Shown here piece after piece: positions 33,189 to 44,393 of a stretch of 64,000 nucleotides of DNA. Source of the DNA: Liquidambar formosana (taxonomy: Eukaryota > Streptophyta > Magnoliopsida > Saxifragales > Altingiaceae); the NCBI GenBank assembly GCA_039720395.1, contig CM077820.1, positions 15,771,848-15,835,847 on the forward strand, written 5' to 3'. Positions within the stretch are counted from its first letter, which is position 1; the number at the start of each line of letters is the position of its first letter. Under the pieces are notes generated by a model, which was not told the origin of the DNA, did no database searches, and saw only the letters and a program-made list of their open reading frames with translations. Made by a program: the position numbers and the translations under genes.

Positions 33189-36100
33189 ATGGCCACCGGA
33201 AACCTGTCATTCACTTATATCTTCCTCCTTGCATTATTCTCCAAGGTCAGAGTCTTTTTTTTTTTCTTTTGAATTGGGGTTTCTCAATTTTAGGGGTTTG
33301 TGCACTTCTGTTTCTTGTATCATCATCATCATCATCTCTGCAATTGAGCTGTTTCTTTGAATATGGGTTTCTGGATATTATGCAATTTTATCCCAATTTC
33401 ACAATTTCTTCATTTGGGTTTTTTGGGTTAATTTAATTTTGCCATTAGATACGATTTTTCACATGATAGCCTCAGTATCTCTTCTTTTACCCTCTGTTTG
33501 GTTGCTAAGAAATTTTTTGGAAAAAAGAAGAAAATTTGGAATAATATCTTTTCTGTTGTTTCAGTGTTAATAAAAATGGAAAATGTTTAGTCAATTGGTT
33601 AAATGGAGGTTTTAGTTTTCTGGGGTTTCCAATAATAAGATTCAAAATTTTAATTTTTTTCGCCTACATTTCTTAGCAACCAAACAGTTTGAAAACTCCT
33701 TTTACTTAATCATTTCTATTATATAAGTGTGGTTCAATTGGATATTTATCTCTCTCTCTGTCTCTGTGTGTGCGCGTATCTACCTACATAACTATTTTTT
33801 ATCAGGCATTAGGACATGAGGTTGGGAATTTAGGGAAATATCCTGTGGTTGTGAGCACATGGCCCTTCTTGGAGGCTGTTAGAGCTGCTTGGAGGGCTGT
33901 TGATAGTGGGTTTCCTGCAGTAGATGCCGTTGTGGAGGGTTGTTCGGCTTGTGAGGTACTGAGATGTGATGGTACAGGTAAGAATCTTGAAATGTGACTA
34001 CGTGATATAGTTCACACTATTGAAAAGAAGAACTGACAAAAATTGCTATCTTCTGATCATTCGGGCTGTTATAACTTGTTTTTATTTTGAGTGACCCTTT
34101 TTCTGTTCACTTGTCATTATTTTATTTTGTATTAAAATCTATATTGTGGTTCTGATTTCATATGAGTGTGATTGGCTAGTTGTCATAATAGGCACTGAAT
34201 CACTAATATACGAATATAGGTAGATGCTCAATTGGGTTTTAGGTTGGTCAATGATTAATTATCTGGTTGATTTACTGCTTGTGGATTTAAATATGTACTT
34301 CGACCAAAAATGTATATCCCACTGTATTTTAACATGTGTTTCAGAGCCATATGCAGGAAGAATGATCAATAAGACCAGGGGAACAATATTTTGTGCTTCA
34401 TTTCACATGTCTGTTTCATAGAAGAAAGACTTTAGGTGAAGATATAGCTCGGCTTCAACTAAACACTTACCTTTCAATCCTATAAAACTGGCCTTTAACG
34501 TCTTCCTGAAAGCATGTTTTGCTTCTTTTAAAATTTCCTTGAAATTATAGATTGAACTGTGCGAAAGTTATCAAATGGAAACATGGTATTGAACTTATTA
34601 AAATTTTCGAAGCTGTTTTTGGTTCAAAATTTTATAGCAGGCCATTCTAGTTATGCCTCAGTATTATATTATTTTTCTCAATGTATTAATGTAGTTTTCT
34701 GGATGTGGTACTATTAAGCATGCTGTTGTCCTTAATTTCTCCCCCTACCAACTAAACTAATATTATTTTGTTATGAATAGTTGGGCCTGGTGGAAGTCCA
34801 GATGAGAATGGAGAAACTACAATTGATGCTTTGATCATGGATGGGGTAACCACCATTTACATGTTTCTTTCATCAACATTTTTGTTCTCTTCAGTGTTGT
34901 GTGTTGCTTTGCATAAATTGGAAATGACAATCAGTCATGGCTTTGCCAAGGACATGCATAGGTAACAATGGAGGTTGGAGCTGTTGCTGCCATGAGGTAT
35001 GTGAAAGATGGCATCAGAGCAGCACGATTAGTGATGGAACATACTAAACACACTTTGCTCGTTGGAGATCAGGCCATCGGTCTTTGCCCTTTCTTTGGGT
35101 CTCCCAGGACCCACAAATCTTAGTTCATCAGAGTCTATGGAGAAGTGGATCAAATGGAAAGAAAATCACTGCCAACCTAACTTTTGGAAAAATGTTGTAC
35201 CTGTAGATAGTTGTGGTCCTTATCATCCGAGTGACACTGTGGGCCTTAGTGAGGGAACATGTTCCAAAGCCAAGCTGATGGGAGCTATTGAATCAAGATC
35301 ATCTCATATTGGTCTCCACAACCATGACACTATATCAATGGCTGTCATTGATAAAGTAAGTTGAAGATTATTGCCGTGTTGCTTTAAATATGTTCATTTT
35401 TTAACATAAATTTCTTCATCTCATGTAGATGGGGCACATCGCGGTTGGTACGTCAACCAATGGAGCCACTTTTAAGATCCCTGGCAGGTAAAGGAGACCT
35501 GAGGCCTTCAATTGTCTGTAGTAGTGTATGAAACTTTTAATGACATTGTAATTTGTACCATAATATTTAGATTCAAATTATTATTATTAATTTTTAGGGG
35601 GTTTTTTTTTAATAGTTTAGAGTGGTATTTGGGTAATCTTAGATGGAGAAGAGAATGAGGTTTCTTTTCGCCTTTAAAGGATGAGAGTAACTTTGATGGG
35701 TGAAATTATGAGTTCTATGTCATATGTTTTATTTTTTTTTCCTTGTTCAACGGTCATCTCATCATTTAGCATTCTGTTTTTAGTTTGAAGAGAAAAAAGG
35801 AAAAGGAAAAAGGAAGGCTTGCTTATGTGAAGTAATTTGTGAAAATGAACCATAATTAAAAGTGATCCCCACCCCCTCTTGCCCCCCCCCCCCCTCTTTC
35901 TCTTTTTTTGTGGTTATCAATTAAAATAAATTCAACCTTTGCAAGCTAATATGATTTAGAGGTCATTGAATGAAATTTATTCCTTTAATGCAGGGTTGGT
36001 GATGGACCCATAGCAGGATCTTCATCATATGCTGATGATGAAGTTGGTGCTTGTGGTGCAACAGGGGATGGTGACATCATGATGCGCTTCCTTCCATGGT

Positions 36101-37015
36101 ATTTTTCTAAAACCCAAGGCATTAGAATTTCAGTTTTGGAGTAATTTTTGGTCATAGTTTGTATCGCAAAAAAAGGTTCTAAATTTTCTTACCCACAATA
36201 CTGAAAATTTGTGCTGAAGGATTTGAGATCATGGAAATTTCAGAATGCGTATTCCAAATGGATTAAAAAATCTTGATGAAATTCATCTTGTAAGATTGTT
36301 GTATGTAAGCCAAGCTATTTCCAGCTTTCGTCACCTTGGGCTGGACTTGGACTCTTTACAGACTATGTAGGGTTAGCCTCAACTTGGGCTCCGTTTGGCT
36401 ATGCTTGCTTGAAGGTCACTAAGTGGAAGAATGTCACTTCAATGGTGATGCCCAAATTCAGTCCACTATAGCTTGGCTGAGGTTCTTTAAGCAAGTCTAA
36501 TGCTCGGCTTGTAGCAGAGCCTGAATATGTATGTGTCATATACGTCAACTATGCCAAATTGCCTCCTATTTTGCCTAGTGCATCATGCCCCTTCTCCACC
36601 TTGGCTATGGTCTCATGCTTAAATGGTTCCTGGTCCAATTGTGACGATATACCTCCTGCCTTACAAAATACAGGGGAAAAGTTCCATAAGCATCAACAAA
36701 ATACTCAACCTCATCCTCTCGCTCTCTCTCGCTTTCTCTCTCTCTCGATTTCACGATTGATCCTATGAAGTGATTTTTATTTATTTATTTTTCAGTTATC
36801 AAGTTGTGGAGAGTATGAGATTAGGAATGGAACCAAAGCTTGCTGCCCAGGATGCAATATTGCGAATTGCAAGAAAATTTCCCGATTTTGTTGGAGCTGT
36901 TTTTGCCGTCAATAAGAATGGCATGCATGCTGGTGCTTGCCATGGATGGACTTTTCAATACTCGGTGAAAAGTGCAGAAATGAATGATGTGGAGGTATTC
37001 ACTGTGTTCCCCTGA
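33189..37015 (+). CDS. Glycosylasparaginase / isoaspartyl peptidase/L-asparaginase 3-like (frameshift in exon 4)
   Basis: Ntn-hydrolase that cleaves Asn-linked glycan stubs or asparagine/isoaspartyl substrates, made as a precursor that self-cleaves before a catalytic Thr. Exons are 33189-33245, 33806-33977, 34781-34845, 34962-35355, 35429-35487, 35994-36098 and 36796-37015. Ignoring one extra base they give 356 residues, the usual length. A short hydrophobic N-terminus ([11 protein letters not shown]) suggests a signal peptide. Conserved stretches are [39 protein letters not shown], the processing site HNHDTISMA (Thr about 221), [20 protein letters not shown] and GATGDGD. An A at 35076 (GCCATCGG where GCCTCGG is expected) shifts exon 4 before the catalytic Thr and would truncate the protein. 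The frame is clean on both sides, so it may be an assembly error. Orthologue of At5g61540 by sequence and position. Confidence 0.9.
33494..33687. mobile_element. Short MITE with perfect 20-bp inverted ends
   Basis: 194 bp in intron 1 of the asparaginase gene. The left end CTGTTTGGTTGCTAAGAAAT is repeated exactly as the reverse complement at the right end. No clear target duplication was seen. The ends resemble PIF/Harbinger MITEs and the element at 19285-19455. Confidence 0.75.
35880..35900. repeat. Poly-C/CT tract
   Basis: A run of 13 C followed by CT-rich bases, in intron 5 of the asparaginase gene. Confidence 0.8.
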
Positions 37016-37295
37016 AATTGTAACTGCCTGTGATTGGCAGAAAACTTGAAAGGCGTACTTTGTGCAGTAATTCTCCCTCAAGAAAAGGTTTTGTATCCAT
37101 TGAACACACTGATTTTCTTTGTATCAGTCAAACCCAATAAAATGCAAAATCATATCTGAAAACTTCTCCCATTTAACAATCGGAACATCTTACCAAAAAA
37201 AAAAAAAAACTACTAGAACGACCCTAGATTTTGGGCAGTAAAAGTCCCTCGGTAGTTTCCTTGCTATATTCGACTACTGAAATTAACAACCAGTC

Positions 37296-37330
<35 letters not shown>

Positions 37331-37639
37331 ATACCATTTGTTGGAGTCAAATGCCTGTTGCTCTATTAAACCAGTTTTTGATGAAATCAGCAGCAGTGGC
37401 ACTGCCCATCCCTAGCAGCCCACCCATGTAAATGAAAATGGTGCCACCAAGGGGATTCAAACCTGGGGAAAGCTGCCTTGCAGTCTGCACTGGCTGAATT
37501 GGATGGCATGATTCCTTAAAAATCCACATGGAAGATGTTCTTGTGGAAATGCCATAATGATATTCTAGCTGTTTGAAGGAATATAGTGAAGAAAAAGTTC
37601 AAATGGATGAGAGAGATTTCCCCCTATGAAATGCAGAAA

Positions 37640-38110
37640 GTGAAGCAGTTATGCACCTTCTAACAAGATGTACCCAGTCCAGACTGATTTGGCAAAGTTC
37701 ACCTTTGACACTCGGGTCAGATACGATTGAATGAGAGAATACAATGAATATGAAAAGCAAACATAAAGCTTAATGGGGTTTGGTTTTGTTCCCTCAAGAT
37801 GTAGTTTGCACGAGCAATTAAATGAGCCAGAGTGGTACAGAATATGATCTTGCAAAGAGTAGCAAATGCACTTTCTCCCTCGGGCTTATCCACCCTTTGC
37901 CTTCCCATGCAAACACAAAATAATTGCCTGAGGATCTGCTTCCACCAAAATTTGTTGAAGACCCAATTCTAAAGCAAAAAAACTCACTGCATCATGAGCT
38001 GCTAGTGCATCGATGGCTTTTGCATCACCAAGACCTCTTAGCTTTCCGACCTTGCATCCGATATTTTCTTTATGAGATCTCTCACTACCAGTACAATCCA
38101 ACCACACCTT
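37640..38110 (-). pseudogene. Plant RNase H-like (RVT_3) fragment, degenerate
   Basis: Minus-strand pieces DALAAHDAVSFFALELGLQ, ILVEADPQAIILCLHGKAK, FNCSCKLHL and REQN resemble the RNase H-like domain that follows plant LINE-type reverse transcriptases (A-x-x-A-V, I-x-E-x-D-S/P-Q-x-I, REQN-x-x-A-H). They lie in two or three frames with stops, so this is a retroelement relic. A 29-base segment with TTTCTTTATGAGATCTCTCA is repeated at about 38067 and 38153. Downstream, 38408-38456 ends in AATAAAATTTCATT and an A-rich tail on the plus strand, probably a different relic. Confidence 0.55.
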
Positions 38111-38721
38111 CTCTTTTTGGTTGACTACGTAATGGAATGGCTCACTGCCTCAATATTTTCTTTATGAGATCTCTCACTACCATTTCCTATCTCTAATAAA
38201 GGAAGGCTTTTACTCTAATAACCCTAGTGGTGTAGCTAGCTAGCTCTCTTCTTATGTGGTCTGCTCTCTCTCCAGGTGATGTCGTATTAGCCTCGTGTTA
38301 TATTTTCCTTTAGTTCGGGAAATTAAGGTATTGGCCTGTTGGGGTTTTGCTTTAGGTTTTTGGGCGTGGCCTCCATGTTGCTGGTGTTTTTGGTGTATTA
38401 CAAGTATACTTATTTTAATAAAATTTCATTTTGCTGATCAAAAAAGAAAAATGAAAAAAGAGTTTTAAGGGGGCAATCTTGTCCAAATAAAAGCACCATA
38501 TATCTTTTTTGTAAGAAATCAAATTTTTGTATGAATTACACTTCGTCAAACCCAACCCTATAATGATTAGTTATTATTATAATATGAGTAAGTGCATGAG
38601 AGTAGTACTTAAGACAACATGTATTCCAATGAAGCAAACTTATATTTCAATGAAGCTTATTTGTACAAATAAAAATTATAAAAATATATATATGGGACCG
38701 AAGCATATACTATAAAAGTTT

Positions 38722-39121
38722 AATTTGACAACATATATTTCGATGAAGCAAACTAATGACACAAACAAACTAAATAGGATAGGAATCTCGTTGACTACTT
38801 GGTATAAGACTTTTTATCTATTTATCAATATCTTTTTATAAAAATGATATTTTGCCGATCCAATTGTCGGATTCGACTCTTTACCCATGCATGTGAGAGA
38901 TTAGGAGCCATATTATTCATAAAATTTGACAACATATATTTCGATGAAACAAACTAATGACATAAATAAACTAAACAGGATAGGAATCTCGTTGACACTT
39001 GGTATAAGATTTTCTATCTATTTGTCAATATCTTTTTATAAAAATGATATTTTGCGGATTCAATTGTTGGATTCAACTCTTTACCCATGCATGTGGGAGA
39101 TTAAGAGTCATATTATTCATA
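38722..39121. repeat. Tandem duplication, two 201-bp units
   Basis: Two adjacent copies begin AATTTGACAACATATATTTC (38722 and 38923) and end CATATTATTCATAAA, with about 95 percent identity by eye. A shorter third relative precedes them (about 38605-38660). No coding potential; they lie upstream of the ceramide kinase gene. Confidence 0.85.
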
Positions 39122-39564
39122 AAGTACTTAAAATATAGTTTTATTTATAAAATAAATATAAGTTTACAGACCAAAGCTTCTCAATATCCTATTAATTTAA
39201 AATTCAGCAAACATAGAAAACAATATCTAATCAATTGCAGTGATGAAATATTATTCTTACAAAAAAATTAGTGAAGGTAAAAATAAAAAATCTTCCGTTA
39301 AGTGTACCGGGTCAGTTTTGGGCAGCTCTGTTTGGTTCCCGACCAAAGTTGTACCCTTGCTACCCAGGAGCCAAAACTGACCCGGTTTTGAATTTCCGGA
39401 CCTGAAAGTAGGACCACAATCGATGACTTTTACACGTTCTCTCCAAATGTATGTCTGCTAAATCTAAAAACCCGACATGGGATTTCTAACATCCAACTAA
39501 ATTTTCAAGAAATCGGGTGATATTTATCACGTAAAGTTCAGATTTTGTATTTATATCTTTGAAA
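39122..39564. other. Upstream region of ceramide kinase
   Basis: No separate gene. The last 100-200 bases before the ATG at 39565 should be the promoter and leader; no clear TATA element is claimed. Confidence 0.4.
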
Positions 39565-42500
39565 ATGGATAGAAATGGAGAAGACTCTGTTGTAGGAGAT
39601 AAATCTCACCCAGGTGTGCAGCTTGAGGGTGAAGGATCGGTTGTGAGTTCGAATCTCTTCTTGGAACATGTGGGGGAAGTAGTTCTCACGCTTAACTCAG
39701 ATGGGTTGTCTTGGAAATTGGTTGGACCCTCAGAAAATGTAAGTTTCTTGATCATCTCTCGTTTACTATAATATTATAATTATAATTATAATTATATATT
39801 CTAACATGGGTTCAGTTGTAGATTGAAATTTTTAGATTATATTTTCTGTATTACGATTTGTGACCATTTTGATGCTTACCTTTTCTTATTTATTTTTAAT
39901 TTAAATCGTACTGATTCATGCATGGTTTTCGTACTGAATAGGCTGATTTGGCAAATGGGTTTTCTAAATTTTTCATCTGTGTTTATTGAAAGAATTTTTG
40001 GTTACTTGGAGATGTATGAATTTTGAAATCTCTCATTGTTGTGAAAACCATATTGTAATTGGAGATGGTTTGGTTTTTGAATCAAGGTATTATGTAGTAC
40101 TTCGTTCCTTGGATGCTATTTAGACCAAAAATTTAATTCGAGAAATGTAGGGAAAATAAAAGGTTTTGCCGGTTTTGAGCTAGGTTCCTTGGGAGAAAGT
40201 TGTGATATGAAATTTAAACATTTCAATATAGAGTTTGGTATTCTTCTTTTTGAGCTGTATAATATAAATTCAATCTTAGACATGCATGGTAATAGTTTGA
40301 AATTTTGATATAGAGGTTGGTTTAATTGATTTTTAAATTTTCTTGAACTGGGTTCCACAACTTAAGTTGAGAGATGAATTTCCTTATAGTAATCTTTTTA
40401 GATTATAATATAAAATAGGGGTTGGTTTGAAGGTTGATTTGAAGCTTGTTTGAGCTCAATTTCATTCGTTTAATTTAAGACATGAAGTTCAAGAGAACCA
40501 TTAAGATTGTGATACTTCAATGCAGGTGAAAAACTAAAGTAGGGTGCTTACAATAGAATTGAATCTTGGTGTTGGAAATCTCAATTCTTCATTCGAATAT
40601 CCATCCCTCAGAAGCCTAAAATTAAAATTTATCAAAGCAATGAAGTGGCAAATGCATGAATTGAAAAATTGCTTAAATGAAGTGGTAGCAAAGTAGCATC
40701 TTGGAACACAACAGATTATCTTTCATCAAAATGATATGGGCTGCTTTTTTCATAATATTTTTAATGTGTGGTATTGGTTTCCACATGTCTTTGCGTCTTT
40801 TCCTCTATTTCATTATAGGTTGGTTCAGTTCAATATCGAATAGTATGAGATACCTCCATACTGTTTACTAGGTTGATCAGATGGTAAACTTTTAACTTGT
40901 GATTTCCTTTTCATGCTTACTGGAACAGGATCGATCAATTTGTTTGGGCATTAAGCCTGTTTCTAAAGTTGAAACTGAGATCAAATTCTCTGACTGTGTA
41001 CGCTGTTGAGTTCATCAATGGGGGTATGATTCAGGAATCGATTCTTCCAAATACTGGAAGAAGCTTTTTGGGTCATGAATCAGAGGTTTATACTCATCCC
41101 TATTCTTGTCATGTGCTTTTACTCCCTCATATGGTGATTATATTTATGGCTGGCACATTTTTCTTCACTGGTGCAGATGTACCACTTTACAGTGCATGGT
41201 GTCCGGAGGTCTAAGGCTCAGCCTTCTCTTCGTGTCCTGGCTGTGTACACTTTTGGTCACAAGAATTTGCAGACATGTCATTGGTGGGTGAATCGAATTA
41301 ATGCCTCCTTGAACATGGAAACAGGGAGACCTAAGAATCTTCTGGTATGATCTATAATTGATTAAACACTTTGGCTTTTGGTTCTTTGGATTGATTTATT
41401 TCTTGGTTGGTCAATGGAAGTGGAGATGAACTAGCAGCATTATGTTTTCCAGAATTTATTTCTGCTTGACTAGGTTTTCGTTCATCCACTGAGTGGGAAA
41501 GGAAATGGGTGTAGAATTGGGAAACTGTGGCTCCTATATTCTCTCGTGCTAAAGTGAAAACAAAGGTAAATTCTATGTTTAATGATTTTGTGAGTTGATG
41601 TTTCTTTAGCTATGAGCATTTCAATATTCTGTTAGCTTACCTATAGATTCACAATGGTAGGTACGAGAAACTCATTCTAGAACTTCTGTCATTTTTTTTT
41701 TCTTTTTTGGATTGTAATGCTACAAATATGCAATGCATTTAGAGTTCACATGCCTCTTTTGATTTGGATGTTTGTCGTGTTATTGCTGCTTCAGCTCTGT
41801 TAGACTAGGGTACTTTTGTTTTTACACTTGAAAACAGAGTCCTCAATTTGACTTTCTGGTTAGGCCCAAGTTTTAAAATTCAACTTTGAATTAAACTTCA
41901 GCCACTCTGGTCTCTATTTTATGGAAATATATGTAAGTATACAAGGTTTTAAGCTCTGACTTTGGGTTACACTTTGATAACTCTGGTATAGTAATTAATT
42001 TGTGGAATTTTAAAACCGTGTTTGGCAAGTCACCACAAGTTGATGTATATGGGATCCAATCAGGAATTTCACAGGCAATATACAGAGATGGTCAAGAATG
42101 AGTTATCCAGTATTGCCTTTGTAAACTATTGTTGGGAAGTCTCACCTCCCACATTGTTTAATTATAAAAAGTTGATATGGCTTAATATACCTGTTTGGGC
42201 CCTCCACTTAAAAGCTTAGGCTTTTAGGATGGAAACTTAACATGGTATCAGAGCATGTCGTTCTGGGGCCGTTTCATTTATGAGCCTGTTATTGTTGTTA
42301 AGCCTATTCGTTTGTGAGCCCGTTGTTGTTGTCCACGTGACAGGCCTGTTGTTGTCTTGTTAGGCTTGCACGTGAGGGGGAGTATTGGGAAGTCCCACAT
42401 CCCACATCGTTTAATTATAAAAAGTTGATATGGCGTAATATACCTATTTGGGCCCTTCACCTAAAAGCTTAGGCTTTTAAGATGGAAACTTAACAACTAT

Positions 42501-44357
42501 TAACCATTTTTTTTTTTTAACTACTGATGCTGGGTTGCTTCTAGTGTTGGCAGGACTTAAAACTTGATTATGTTTATAGAATTTTATTCTTGATCCTAAT
42601 CATTGGATTCAAGTGGGAGGACCTTAATGATTTAATTAGATAGCTATCATTCTATTTATTAAGAAAAGGAAAAAAATTGTTTGGTATCTAACCAGCATCA
42701 TAACTGACTTGATAGTGACTTCAATATTACTTAGCAAAAAAAAAAAAGAAAAAGGATTTAAATATTTGGTTCAGAACTTCAGATACCCAATATCTGCCCT
42801 ATTTAAGAACCCAGAACTTACGATGAATCTATTTTAAAATCTTCTCTCATATTTTTTGTGCGGCGAGTATGGACTCTATTCATGTTGGGTTTTTTTTTTT
42901 TTTTTTGACCAGTCCCATGACCAATGGGAGCTGGGAGAATACATGTTTTTGCTATGAAACATGGATATAGATATGGGATATGGATATGATGCGATATAGA
43001 TACACCAATTTGGCTATTCTCTAAAAATGTAGGAACGGCGGCCGGCGAGGATACGTTATGAAATAAATATATAAATGTTAATATTTGGTCTAAATCATTA
43101 ATAATAAACATAAAAAAATGTTTAAAACATCCATAAAAAATAAATTAATATACAAGAAGAAATGTCCAAAGAATACATCCATAAGCATCAACTGTGCTCA
43201 TCATTCATATATTAAAAAAAAAGAAAGAAAGCATAATAACATAGACATTACAAAATAACCATTTAGCTCTATTGCTCTATAATGGTTGCCCTAGAAGAGC
43301 GATAGAGTAGGAAGAAAATAAAGATGAGAGAACTAAAATGTGTTTATCGTATCTATTGAAGGATGTGTGTTGTGTATTTTTAAAATTTATATTTAAACCC
43401 CTGTTTATTTAAAAAATAATTACAAAATGACCCTAAAAGAATCCCAAATGTATTTGTTGCGTATAGGAGGCGTATTTGATTATGTGGCATTATTTGTTAC
43501 TGTTTCGATACATAGAGGCTATCGGATACGTATCGGGGAGTATCCTAGGCGTATCGGTATCCGGTATGGGTTTGGGAGTTTTGAAGTATCCGTGCTTCAC
43601 GGAACTTATGGCTGAAAGTTGAAATTCCTCAAAAATAAAAACTTCTTGGACGACGTCATTTCATGTTATATTTGTTGTCTAAATTTTCATATTGCACTGA
43701 TATTGTATTGCAATGTTTCAAGGAAAGTGATAATTTAATTAATATGCAACTAGGATCAACAAGATCAAGGATCCTCATCTAATAGTTGTTTTCATCTAAT
43801 CAGGTGATAGTGACACAGAGGGCAGGACATGCATTTGATGTGATGGCATCCACTACAATCAGGGAGCTTAATTCATATGATGGTGTTATAGCTGTTGTAA
43901 GTATGGTATCCTTTTACTCACATCATTTTAATTTATAAGAGTTCTCATAAACAATGGGTTGTTCAATTAATGAAGTCATAAAACTTGTTAACCTAGTGCT
44001 AGAGCAATGCATCAGCATCCTCTAAAGCATTGGGACCCATAGTTATCAGACCCACACCTGACATTCATTACATCAACCTGGTGAAGAGGCCGGGTCATCA
44101 GTTATCAGTTCAGCAGTTCTATTGGTGGGTTTATTGGTCAGACTAGATAATAATACCTATATGATTTTCATAGTAATTGGAGAAAATTTATATATTTTGA
44201 AAGTATCTATTTAATATTATTTGAGGAAACTGATGACTAGATGTGTCTGTTGGGCAAGTTAGGAAACAAGTGTCCAAATCCCTAGATTTAGAGTTCAATT
44301 CTTTGTTGGGTCATCATATAGATTATTTTAAACTGAGTGAACTGTCACTAAGGGGTT

Positions 44358-44393
<36 letters not shown>

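Noticed and set aside
40929..41565. Idea that the two ceramide kinase indels are a harmless compensated pair
   Set aside because: Exon 3 lies between them and is conserved in the original frame, so a shifted reading would destroy it.
42243..42254. Possible initiator tRNA gene (TGGTATCAGAGC)
   Set aside because: Only the 12-base primer-binding complement is present, positioned exactly after a TRIM LTR; there is no cloverleaf.
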